From: Parvularcula sp.
GTDB lineage: Bacteria > Pseudomonadota > Alphaproteobacteria > Caulobacterales > Parvularculaceae
Direction of reading: 5' to 3'
Length of the DNA stretch: 42,981 nucleotides
Assembly (NCBI GenBank): GCA_002704915.1
Contig: PAIP01000016.1
Location: 1 to 42,981, forward strand
Under the pieces are notes generated by a model. That model was not told the origin of the DNA, made no database searches, and worked only from the letters and a program-made list of their open reading frames with translations. Both the position numbers and the translations under genes were made by a program. Shown in pieces: positions 1-7,043 of the stretch. Within the stretch, counting starts at the first letter, position 1, and every line of letters begins with the position of its first letter.

Positions 1-2
1 GG

Positions 3-288
3 GAGAGGCGTAACGGACCTCAGGCCCGAGGCTGGCCGGCCGCACGCTCGGGACCCTGCGTCCGCGTCCGTCCGAAAGACGGGCGGCCTGGCCTATCATG
101 GGCGCATGGACGGGCGGCGTCCGCTTGGGTCCCACCCCAAGCGGACCTGAAAAAGCCGCCCGACCGCGAATGCGGTCAAATTGAAGCTACCGGGGCGTGA
201 GGCGCCCTTAAAATTAAATTTGCGACGGACGTTTCACGCCCCGCATGCCTCTCCACTAATCACGTTCGGGTTCTTCAGAGCCGCGGCG
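3..288 (+). repeat. Structured dispersed repeat, copy A (inverted relative to copy B at 13490-13724)
   Basis: This segment matches the reverse complement of 13490-13724 over almost its whole length. Nearly identical blocks lie at about 3-30, 38-118, 190-215 and 221-288. Copy A is about 51 bp longer. Where copy B has a short linker, copy A (about 119-190) carries two extra perfect hairpins: 119-129 paired with 136-146, and 162-167 paired with 172-177. Shared foldable elements are an 8-bp stem with a CGAAA loop (65-72 with 78-85) and a GGGGCGTGA/TCACGCCCC stem flanking an AT-rich stretch near 190-245. No coding potential is conserved between the copies. The repeat abuts the 3' end of the GNAT gene and may begin before the window. 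It could be a MITE-like element or a structured RNA; its function is unknown. Confidence 0.85.
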
Positions 289-297
289 GGGGTGGCG

Positions 298-849
298 TTA
301 TGGCGAAAAGCGAATGTGGTCCGGCGCGCTGAAATCTTCGCGGCGAAGGGTCAGCCGGAACGACTCCGCTTCGCACCCCCGGCCCAGCGAAAACTGCATC
401 ACCCTCTCGCCGGTATAGCGGAAGCCGATTTTCTCCAGCACGCGGCCCGACGCCGGATTGTCGGTGAAATGCCCGGCCTGAAGAATAGCGGCGCCGAGCT
501 TTTCAAAGGCGAAATGCGCCACGGCGCGCGCCGCTTCCGTGGCGACGCCGCGCCCGCGCTGCTGTGCGCCGACCCAATAGCCGAGTTCGACATGAGCCGG
601 CTTGATGCTGACGCCGCAACAGGCGACGAGTCGGTCATTCTCCGTGACAGCGAAAGCGTATTCCTCTCCCTTGTCGAAAGCGTCGCCGATCAAGGCGACG
701 AAGCTGATTGCGTCATCGAGGGTGTAGGGATGGGGAATTCTCCCCGTGTTGCGCGCGATCAACTCATCATTGCAGGCGTGGGCGAATGCCGGCGCGTCTG
801 TTGTCTCAATGCGGCGGAGGAGCAGGCGTTTTGTGTGAATGACAGTCAT
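298..849 (-). CDS. GNAT family N-acetyltransferase (RimJ/RimL-like)
   Basis: A 183-residue single-domain acetyltransferase that probably transfers acetyl from acetyl-CoA to an amino group on a protein or small molecule; the substrate cannot be told from sequence. The N-terminus TKRLLLRR, the strand LGYWVG and the acetyl-CoA loop QRGRGVATEA (Q/RxxGxG/A type) are typical of the RimJ/RimL branch, as is the closing NPASGRVLEKIGF helix. I chose the ATG at 849; a TTG at 861 in the same frame lies inside the preceding terminator's tail. The gene starts only about 14 nt after the rpmA terminator, so it may be expressed by readthrough from rplU-rpmA. Its 3' end runs into repeat copy A. Confidence 0.85.
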   Translation of the reverse strand: MTVIHTKRLLLRRIETTDAPAFAHACNDELIARNTGRIPHPYTLDDAISFVALIGDAFDKGEEYAFAVTENDRLVACCGVSIKPAHVELGYWVGAQQRGRGVATEAARAVAHFAFEKLGAAILQAGHFTDNPASGRVLEKIGFRYTGERVMQFSLGRGCEAESFRLTLRREDFSAPDHIRFSP

Positions 850-862
850 GTCAGGCCTCAAG

Positions 863-890
863 AAAAAAGGCGCCGCGAAGGGCGCCTTTT
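863..890 (-). terminator. Intrinsic terminator of rplU-rpmA
   Basis: On the minus strand AAAAGGCGCC pairs perfectly with GGCGCCTTTT across a 6-nt loop (881-890 with 865-874), followed by a T run. It lies 46 nt after the rpmA stop codon and just before the GNAT start. Confidence 0.85.
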
Positions 891-936
891 CAAAGCCTGT
901 ATATTTCGGCGCCTTCCAGCGCCGACATGGGCGCGA

Positions 937-1197
937 TTAATTTCCGCCCGGAACGATGGAGACGTAATTGCGGCCGCCGCGCTTTTGCGCGAAGGCGACG
1001 CGCCCGCCGGTCAGGGCGAAAAGCGTATGATCCTTGCCCATGCCGACATTGTCGCCGGGGTGATATTTGGTGCCGCGCTGACGCACGATGATATTGCCCG
1101 GAACGACGTCTTCGCCGCCGAATTTTTTCACGCCGAGACGGCGTCCAGCCGAGTCGCGACCGTTGCGGGAGGAACCGCCTGCCTTTTTGTGCGCCAT
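937..1197 (-). CDS. rpmA: 50S ribosomal protein L27
   Basis: An 86-residue L27 of the large ribosomal subunit. Its N-terminal tail reaches towards the peptidyl-transferase centre. The sequence begins [16 protein letters not shown], the hallmark L27 N-terminus without the cleavable extension found in Firmicutes, and contains the conserved stretches [13 protein letters not shown] and [10 protein letters not shown]. It begins 3 nt after the rplU stop, so the two are translated as a coupled pair, and it is followed by a strong terminator. Length and motifs are normal for the family. Confidence 0.98.
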   Translation of the reverse strand: MAHKKAGGSSRNGRDSAGRRLGVKKFGGEDVVPGNIIVRQRGTKYHPGDNVGMGKDHTLFALTGGRVAFAQKRGGRNYVSIVPGGN

Positions 1198-1200
1198 TGT

Positions 1201-1803
1201 CTACTCCTGTTCGCCTTTGACGATTTTCTTGGCTTGATCGACCCAGCCTTCGCGTTCAATGCGGCCGTGGAAGGCAAGCTTCTCGTCGAATTCTTCAATG
1301 TCTTTTTCGGTCCAAGCGGCGATCTGCGCAAAGGTCGTCACGCCAGCCTCATGCAGTTTTTTCTCCAGCGCGGGACCGACGCCGGAAAGCTGTTTCAGAT
1401 CGTCGCCCCCAGCGGCTTTGGTTTCGGCCTTGTCAGCTTTCGGCTCTTCTTTTTTGGCCGCTTTCTTCGCCGCCGGTTTCGGCTTGGCGCCGTCCGTCAG
1501 GATGTCCGTGACTTTCAGGACGGTGAGATGCTGGCGGTGGCCGGCCTTGCGGCGATAGTTCTGGCGGCGGCGCTTTTTGAAGACGATGATCTTCTTGTCG
1601 CGCTTTTGCTCCAGGATTTCGGCGGCCACAGAGGCGCCGTCAACCATGGGCGCGCCGACGGTGACGTCCGCGCCATCGCCAAGCATCAGCACATCTTCGA
1701 GGGTGACGACGTCGCCAGCCTCGCCGGGCAGGCGCTCGACCTTCAGAATGTCGTCTTTGGCAACGCGGTACTGTTTACCGCCAGTCTTCACGACTGCGTA
1801 CAT
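1201..1803 (-). CDS. rplU: 50S ribosomal protein L21 with alphaproteobacterial C-terminal extension
   Basis: A 200-residue protein. Residues 1 to about 103 are a standard L21 ([14 protein letters not shown] start; [17 protein letters not shown] signature) that binds 23S rRNA in the large subunit. Residues about 105-135 are a Lys/Ala/Glu-rich linker. Residues about 136-195 form a helix-hairpin-helix-like domain ([16 protein letters not shown]) as seen in many alphaproteobacterial L21 proteins. The role of the extension is not established; by its fold it could bind nucleic acid. It is the first gene of rplU-rpmA, with a matching promoter upstream at 1888-1916. Confidence 0.96.
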   Translation of the reverse strand: MYAVVKTGGKQYRVAKDDILKVERLPGEAGDVVTLEDVLMLGDGADVTVGAPMVDGASVAAEILEQKRDKKIIVFKKRRRQNYRRKAGHRQHLTVLKVTDILTDGAKPKPAAKKAAKKEEPKADKAETKAAGGDDLKQLSGVGPALEKKLHEAGVTTFAQIAAWTEKDIEEFDEKLAFHGRIEREGWVDQAKKIVKGEQE

Positions 1804-1887
1804 ATCCGACTCCGTGAGGCGCTTTTTTCGGCCTCAGTGTCCTTTTTCGCCCCGGTTTCTGTCGCCCGGTTGTTTAAAAGAAGCGGG

Positions 1888-1916
1888 TCTCTAGCCCGCA
1901 AAATGGGCCCCGTCAA
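1888..1916 (-). promoter_or_regulatory. Promoter of rplU-rpmA
   Basis: On the minus strand: -35 TTGACG (1911-1916), a 17-nt spacer and -10 TAGAGA (1888-1893) preceded by GC. The combination resembles the Caulobacter sigma-73 pattern (TTGACGS ... GCTANAWC). It predicts a leader of about 75-80 nt before the rplU ATG. No separate L21 leader structure was recognised. Confidence 0.7.
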
Positions 1917-2044
1917 GCAAATCCGGGCCCAGCGGCGGCGCGCGGCCGGCGGTTGGCCGCAAAAGCGGGTCCGTGGCGGAACTGGTGAGGTGTTTCAAGG
2001 TGTTAGCAGGCCCTTCGGCGCTACTGGCGAGAGGAGACCGTCGA

Positions 2045-2425
2045 ATGAGCGAAAAAACCGCGTCCCATGACCGCACCGAGCTTGCGGAAAGGCGCACGGA
2101 CTGGGCCGAGGACCGCACGGTGCTCGCCAATGAGCGGACCTTTGCGGGCTGGATGCGCACAGGCCTCGCCGCCGCGGGGCTGGGGCTCGGTTTCAATGCG
2201 GTCTTCAAACAAGTGGAGCCGACCTGGCTCGCCAAGGGCGTGGCCACGCTCTTCATCGCTATCAGCATCCTGATTTTCCTGGCGGCGTTCCGGAGCGCCA
2301 GCTCGGTGATCGAGAAGATGCACAGCCATTCCGTGGAACCGGTCAAGGCGGGGCATCTCTCAGTTATTACAATTCTGTTCATCGCCGGAGATCTCGCCCT
2401 GGCGACGGTGCTATGGATTTTGTGA
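2045..2425 (+). CDS. DUF202 (YidH-type) inner-membrane protein
   Basis: A 126-residue protein with three predicted membrane helices (about residues 38-57, 63-84 and 102-125). The motif RTDWAEDRTVLANERTFAGWMRTG is the DUF202/YidH signature before the first helix. Its biochemical function is not known. I placed the start at the ATG at 2045 because GAGAGGAG lies just upstream; the reading frame is open further 5'. It stands alone on the plus strand, between the divergent rplU operon and the convergent tRNA-Ser gene. Confidence 0.88.
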   Translation: MSEKTASHDRTELAERRTDWAEDRTVLANERTFAGWMRTGLAAAGLGLGFNAVFKQVEPTWLAKGVATLFIAISILIFLAAFRSASSVIEKMHSHSVEPVKAGHLSVITILFIAGDLALATVLWIL

Positions 2426-2444
2426 GGAGCAGATGAGTGAAAAG

Positions 2445-2534
2445 TGGCGGAGAGAGAGGGATTCGAACCCTCGGTACGATTGCTCGCACAACGGTTTTCG
2501 AGACCGCCCCGTTCGACCACTCCGGCACCTCTCC
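2445..2534 (-). tRNA. tRNA-Ser(CGA), encoded CCA
   Basis: The minus strand folds as a class II tRNA. The acceptor GGAGAGG pairs with TCTCTCC, the discriminator is G, and an encoded CCA ends at 2445. The anticodon loop is CTCGAAA with anticodon CGA (2498-2500), reading UCG serine codons. There is a long variable arm, and the T arm is GAGGG/TTCGAAT/CCCTC. Length is 90 nt with CCA. The upstream flank and first ~20 nt are duplicated at 2641-2699. Confidence 0.97.
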
Positions 2535-2573
2535 ACGGGAGGAAGGCGGGTAGCACCCAAAATCTGTCAGCGC
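2515..2573 (-). repeat. 59-bp duplication, copy 1: tRNA-Ser 5' end plus upstream flank
   Basis: This block contains the first 20 nt of tRNA-Ser and 39 nt upstream of it. It recurs 126 bp away at 2641-2699 with only two substitutions, both inside the tRNA part (+ strand c to t at block position 6, a to g at position 12). The flank contains CTGACA and a small GGGTGCTACCC palindrome and presumably holds the tRNA promoter. Confidence 0.95.
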
Positions 2574-2640
2574 AACTGGGGAGATTGAGAAATGGAGTGG
2601 TCGAACAATATCAAGAACAGGCCGCCTTTGGCGGCTGGGA

Positions 2641-2699
2641 GACCATTCCGGCGCCTCTCCACGGGAGGAAGGCGGGTAGCACCCAAAATCTGTCAGCGC
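2641..2699 (-). repeat. 59-bp duplication, copy 2: truncated tRNA-Ser remnant with flank
   Basis: A second copy of the tRNA-Ser upstream flank followed by only the first 20 nt of the tRNA (minus strand GGAGAGGCGCCGGAATGGTC). After that, similarity to the gene stops and no anticodon or acceptor 3' half follows. It can therefore be read as a tRNA pseudogene fragment carrying an intact copy of the flanking, possibly promoter, sequence. Confidence 0.9.
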
Positions 2700-2788
2700 C
2701 ACAAGGATATCGACGTCTGGCGCTATTTACCCGCCCGTGCGGACGCCTATGCTGCATTGCGGCGGCAGGTTTGGTGAAGGAGAACGGA

Positions 2789-5584
2789 TTGACCCAGAAA
2801 AGCGCACAAAATGCATCCGATCTGGTCGCCGCGCTGAAGCGGCATCAGGACCGCGCCGCCGATGACCCGCATATCAATCCCGTGGCGCGGCTCGCCTCGG
2901 AACTGTTTCTGGCGCTCGAGGCGGGGAACGCCTCCATAGACGACCTGATGGCGGCCGCCGGCGATCTTGGCGATGACGCCTTCGAAGACCGCGCCAGGAG
3001 CTTTCATCAGCGCCGTAAGGGCGTTGCCGGTCTCGATGAGATTCTGGACGGGCTTGCCTCCAAGGGCTTTGATGCGTTCCGCGAGAAAGTGGAGCGCGCC
3101 AGCGCCGGTGTGGTTTTCACCGCCCATCCGACATTTGCGCTCGGCGCCGCCAAGCGCGATCTCATTGCGCGCTTTCCTAAAGGCTCCGGCGCCGCCTTGA
3201 AAGACTGGCGCGAGGAACTCGCCGGACTTTCAGGCGCCGCCAAAGACGACATCACGCTTCGTTACGAACATGAGGAAGCGCGCAAGGCAATCGCCCATGC
3301 GCAGGACGCATTGCGGGCGTTGAACAAAGCGATGTTGAAAAAGGCGCGCCATGTTTTTCCCCATGAGTGGATAAAGCTGCGTCCCAATCCGGTGAGCATC
3401 GCCAGTTGGGTCGGCTATGACCTCGACGGTCGCAGCGACATACACTGGGGCGAAACCATCCGCATCCGGATATCGGAAAAGGCCGCCCAACTGCGCTATT
3501 ATGAAACCGCGCTTGAAAAACTTGCCCGCTCTACGGGCGATGAAGAGCTGAGCGCCATGCGCGAAACCTTCGGCGCTGCCGCTGCGCTTGCGGAGGAGCA
3601 GGCCGAAGCGTTTTCCGGTGATCTTGATGATCCCGCGGTGGTCACCTCGGCGGCAAATTTGTTGACTGGCGACAAGCCGGGAAGGCTCGTTTCCCTTGCG
3701 CCTTTTATTGACCGTCTCGAGGAAAAGATCGCCGCAGCGGATGATCCCGACAGCAAGGCTTCGTTGATCCTGTTGCGCGCCGAGATGGAGGCTTGCGGGC
3801 TGGGTCTTGCGCGCATCCATCTGCGCGTGAACGCGGCGCAGGTGCGCTCGGCCCTGCGCGCGGATTTGGGGCTCGATCCCGACACCGGTTTTCTCGGTCG
3901 CTCCGCTCTCGATATCGCCGCGAGAAAATCGACCGAAGTCAAAAAACGCGCCGTCAATTTCGGGTCGGTGTTTCTCGAAAAGATGACGGCGCGGCGTCAG
4001 TTCATGCTGTGCGCTGAGGTCCTGAAGCATATAGACGCCGATGCGCCTATCAGGTTTCTGATCGCTGAGTGCGAGGCGCCGGCGACGGTCATGGGCGCGA
4101 TTTATCTAGCCCGGCTTTACGGTGTCGAGAACAAGCTCGATATCTCGCCCTTGTTTGAAACGCCTGAGGCGCTGGAAAGCGGCGGGCGGTTTCTGGAGCG
4201 GCTTTTACGCGAGCCGGAATATCGCGACTATGTTTCGGCGCGCGGGCGCACGACGATACAGCTTGGTTTTTCGGATAGCGGCCGGTTCATGGGGCAATGT
4301 GCGGCGGGTCTTTCGATTGAGAGATTGCAGGTCCTCTTTGCGCGCGCGCTCGCCGGCGCCGGCATGACCTATATCGAAGCGTTGATCTTCAACACCCATG
4401 GCGAGTCCATGGGCCGAGGCTCCCACCCGGGGTCTTTCGCGGATCGGCTCAATCATCTGGCGACGCCATGGGTGAGAAGCCGCTTTGCGAAAGAAGGCAT
4501 CCCGCTCGCCGAAGAATGCAGTTTTCAGGGCGGAGAAGGCTATCTCCACTTCCAGACGCCGGAGCTGGCTGTCGAAACGCTGAACCTCGTCTGGGGAGGC
4601 GTCGTGACGCAAAATACAGGCGATGCGAATGATCGCTACTATGCCGACATTAATTATTCCTGGGATTTTTATCGGGGACTGAAAGCGTGGCAGGAGACGC
4701 TCTTTCAGCGTACGGATTACCGTCATGTGCTCTCCGGATTTGCGCAGCGTTTTCTCTACAAGACGGGCTCACGTCAGGCAAAGCGGGCGAAAGGCGGCGG
4801 GTTCGATTTGAGCGCGCTGCGCGCTATTCCCCATAACGCTCTTTTGCAACAACTTGGCGCGCCGGTGAATGTATCCGGCGGGTTCGGGGTTGCCGCGGGG
4901 CGCGAAATGGACCGTCTCGTCGAGCATGTCGAAGGGTCAAAACGCATGCAGGATCTGACTGTCCTGGCCGCTCATGCGCGCGCCCTGACGGAGCTTTCGG
5001 TGCTGCGCGCTTATGCGACGCTTTATGCCCCGGCCTACTGGTCGCAGCTTGCGACGGCGGCGCAGGGCGAACCCCACGCTGAGGCTTATGAAGACGTGCA
5101 AAAAGCGCTGGGCGAAGGGGAGGCTTCGGCCGCCTTTCATCATCTGACCGATTATCTTGCGCAGGATTTCCGCCGCTTCGACGTTATTCTCGACGCCTTG
5201 GGCAAGAAGGAGACAGCGGTTCACCGCGACAGGCTGTGTGCTCTTCATGCAATCCGGCAGGCCTTGATGGCGAAAGCGGCGTCCCTGGTGGCGAGCGCGC
5301 CGCCTTTTTCGCGCCGTCATGATATCGCCCATCAGGATTTGATCGCCATGGCGCTCGATTGGCGGCTTGAAGAAACCATTGCTTCACTGGCGGAGATCTT
5401 CCCGGCGCGTTCCGACGCCGGGGCGGTTTTTTCAGCACTTGAGGAGCAGGTGGAGGATCATGCCTTTGAAGGCGGCGCCTATCCGGAAATTCATGCGGAG
5501 ATTATCGAACCGCTTCGGAAGATTGCAGCCGCCTCGCGGATGCTGGCGCAAGGGATCGCCAATCACTATGGCGCTTTTGGTTAA
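2789..5584 (+). CDS. Divergent phosphoenolpyruvate carboxylase-family protein
   Basis: A 931-residue protein of the PEPC family, which normally makes oxaloacetate from PEP and bicarbonate to refill the TCA cycle. I chose TTG at 2789, preceded by GAAGGAG at ideal distance; the frame is open upstream but runs through the tRNA. Conserved features are TAHPT (His113, equivalent of E. coli His138), LFET (Glu457) and FSDS (Asp496), the expected metal ligands. Other signature loops are changed. SDSAKD reads SDSGRF (Lys546 to Arg499). FHGRGGSIGRGG reads FNTHGESMGRGS (His579 to Asn535, Arg581 to His537, Arg587 kept). GGDRDGNP reads GYDLDGRS. The usual C-terminal NTG is absent. It may be a divergent active PEPC or a relative with another role. 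Its stop overlaps the convergent tdk stop (TTAA). Confidence 0.8.
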   Translation: MTQKSAQNASDLVAALKRHQDRAADDPHINPVARLASELFLALEAGNASIDDLMAAAGDLGDDAFEDRARSFHQRRKGVAGLDEILDGLASKGFDAFREKVERASAGVVFTAHPTFALGAAKRDLIARFPKGSGAALKDWREELAGLSGAAKDDITLRYEHEEARKAIAHAQDALRALNKAMLKKARHVFPHEWIKLRPNPVSIASWVGYDLDGRSDIHWGETIRIRISEKAAQLRYYETALEKLARSTGDEELSAMRETFGAAAALAEEQAEAFSGDLDDPAVVTSAANLLTGDKPGRLVSLAPFIDRLEEKIAAADDPDSKASLILLRAEMEACGLGLARIHLRVNAAQVRSALRADLGLDPDTGFLGRSALDIAARKSTEVKKRAVNFGSVFLEKMTARRQFMLCAEVLKHIDADAPIRFLIAECEAPATVMGAIYLARLYGVENKLDISPLFETPEALESGGRFLERLLREPEYRDYVSARGRTTIQLGFSDSGRFMGQCAAGLSIERLQVLFARALAGAGMTYIEALIFNTHGESMGRGSHPGSFADRLNHLATPWVRSRFAKEGIPLAEECSFQGGEGYLHFQTPELAVETLNLVWGGVVTQNTGDANDRYYADINYSWDFYRGLKAWQETLFQRTDYRHVLSGFAQRFLYKTGSRQAKRAKGGGFDLSALRAIPHNALLQQLGAPVNVSGGFGVAAGREMDRLVEHVEGSKRMQDLTVLAAHARALTELSVLRAYATLYAPAYWSQLATAAQGEPHAEAYEDVQKALGEGEASAAFHHLTDYLAQDFRRFDVILDALGKKETAVHRDRLCALHAIRQALMAKAASLVASAPPFSRRHDIAHQDLIAMALDWRLEETIASLAEIFPARSDAGAVFSALEEQVEDHAFEGGAYPEIHAEIIEPLRKIAAASRMLAQGIANHYGAFG

Positions 5585-6159
5585 GAGTTGAATGCTTGAT
5601 AGAAGTGTTTTCGGCACAGCGGAACATAGCGGTCATTCCCGCCGATCTCGATTTTTTTCCCGCTGGTGACGGCGTTACCTTGTGAATCGATGCGCAGATT
5701 CATCGTCGCCTTGCGCCCGCATTTGCAGATTGTTTTCAGTTCGCGAATTTCGTCAGCGACCGCGAGTAAGCGGGCGCTGCCGTCAAACAGATCGCCCATG
5801 AAATCAGTCCGGAGGCCATAGCAAATGACCGGGATATCGAGCTCATCGACAATGCGCGTCAACTGCATCACCTGCAAAGGCGTCAAAAACTGCGCCTCGT
5901 CGAGAAAAACGCATGCCGCCGTCAAGCCGGCGCTTTCGGTTTCAACGATGCTGAAGAGGTCGGTCTCGCCATCAAAAACATGAGCTTCTTTCCGAAGTCC
6001 GATGCGCGATGCGATGACGCCGGCTTCTACACGATCATCGATCTTTGCGGTGAATTCTATAGTGTCCATGCCGCGTTCGCGATAGTTGAAGCTCGCCTGC
6101 AATAAGGTCGTCGACTTGCCGGCGTTCATCGCTGCATAATTGAAATAGAGTTTAGCCAT
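5581..6159 (-). CDS. tdk: Thymidine kinase (type II)
   Basis: A 192-residue cytosolic enzyme that phosphorylates thymidine with ATP in pyrimidine salvage. The Walker A motif MNAGKST lies at residues 11-17, the Walker B-like FLDEAQF in the middle, and a lasso/zinc-ribbon region has CKCG and a later LCRKH (the fourth ligand looks like His rather than Cys). Length matches the family. Its ATG shares one base with the dapF stop (TGATG), so it is translationally coupled to dapF. Its own stop overlaps that of the convergent PEPC-like gene. Confidence 0.97.
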   Translation of the reverse strand: MAKLYFNYAAMNAGKSTTLLQASFNYRERGMDTIEFTAKIDDRVEAGVIASRIGLRKEAHVFDGETDLFSIVETESAGLTAACVFLDEAQFLTPLQVMQLTRIVDELDIPVICYGLRTDFMGDLFDGSARLLAVADEIRELKTICKCGRKATMNLRIDSQGNAVTSGKKIEIGGNDRYVPLCRKHFYQAFNS

Positions 6160-7043
6160 CAGAAATCGTCTGCAAACCGGCCTTCGCCCTCAAGCGTGAT
6201 CGGTCCCGTCATGATGATGTGGTTGTCGCTCTCGCGCCATTCTATGGCGAGGTCGCCGCCGTCGAGCGTGACCGTCGCCTTGCGCGCCGTCAGCCGGCGG
6301 CGATGGGCCGCGACAGCGGCGGCGCAGGCGGCGGTGCCGCAAGCCTTTGTGATGCCGACGCCTCTTTCCCAGACGCGCAGGCGGATCGCGTGCTTGCTTA
6401 GCACTTGTGCGACGGACACATTGGCGCGTTCGGGAAACAGCGGATGATGTTCGATCATCGGGCCGAATTTATCAAGAGCCTGTGCTTCGGCGTCTTCCAC
6501 GAAAAAGATGCAATGGGGGTTGCCTACATTAACGGCCGAAGGTCCCCACAGGATCGGCTTGTCGATGGGGCCGAGCTTGATGTCGACAAAGCGCGTATCG
6601 TCCATTTGTTCCGACAAGGGAATTTCGCGCCAGCCAAATTTCGGCTCGCCCATGTCGACTGCGATGCGTTTCTCACCGACGCGCCGGGCTAGCAACGAGC
6701 CGGCAAGAGTTGAGAATTGAGTTTCGTTGGCGTCGCACTCTTCCATGAGGAGCCATGCGACGCAGCGCGCAGCATTGCCGCAGGCTCCGACTTCTGAGCC
6801 GTCGGCGTTGTAAACGCCCATGAAGACATCCTCATGGCCTTTGCGCTTTTCAAGCGTGATGAACTGGTCGCAGCCCGGGCCGGTTTGGCGACTGGACGCT
6901 TTGCGAATCACTTCTTCGTCAAGCTTTATGGGATCCTCACGGAGATCGAGGATGATGAACGCATTGCCAAGTCCGTTCATTTTCAGATAGGGCCGTCCGG
7001 CAATCGCAGTCGCATTCTTTGGTGTGGAGGAGGCGTCGGTCAT
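6159..7043 (-). CDS. dapF: Diaminopimelate epimerase
   Basis: A PLP-independent epimerase that converts LL- to meso-diaminopimelate for lysine and peptidoglycan. The two catalytic cysteines are in ACGNAARC and ACGTAACAA, and the N-terminal strand KMNGLGNAF is typical. I give the ATG at 7043 (294 residues). An in-frame GTG at 7058 is possible, and neither has a clear Shine-Dalgarno. The fold requires a start upstream of KMNGLGN, so the gene overlaps the preceding glycosyltransferase by roughly 107 nt. In many alphaproteobacteria dapF sits next to mtaB-ftsY; here those lie at 18.4-21.1 kb. Confidence 0.95.
   Translation of the reverse strand: MTDASSTPKNATAIAGRPYLKMNGLGNAFIILDLREDPIKLDEEVIRKASSRQTGPGCDQFITLEKRKGHEDVFMGVYNADGSEVGACGNAARCVAWLLMEECDANETQFSTLAGSLLARRVGEKRIAVDMGEPKFGWREIPLSEQMDDTRFVDIKLGPIDKPILWGPSAVNVGNPHCIFFVEDAEAQALDKFGPMIEHHPLFPERANVSVAQVLSKHAIRLRVWERGVGITKACGTAACAAAVAAHRRRLTARKATVTLDGGDLAIEWRESDNHIIMTGPITLEGEGRFADDF

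Noticed and set aside
181-2070. A 629-codon plus-strand reading frame covering the GNAT, rpmA and rplU region
   Set aside because: It is antisense to three well-supported genes and has no domain; GC-rich third positions keep the opposite strand open.
2600-2660. A second complete tRNA at the duplication
   Set aside because: Only the first 20 nt match; no anticodon arm, T arm or matching acceptor 3' strand could be placed.
2379-2702. A minus-strand frame with a repeated peptide (ALTDFGCYPPSSRGE twice)
   Set aside because: The peptide repeat is just translation of the 59-bp tRNA-flank duplication, and the frame runs through tRNA-Ser.
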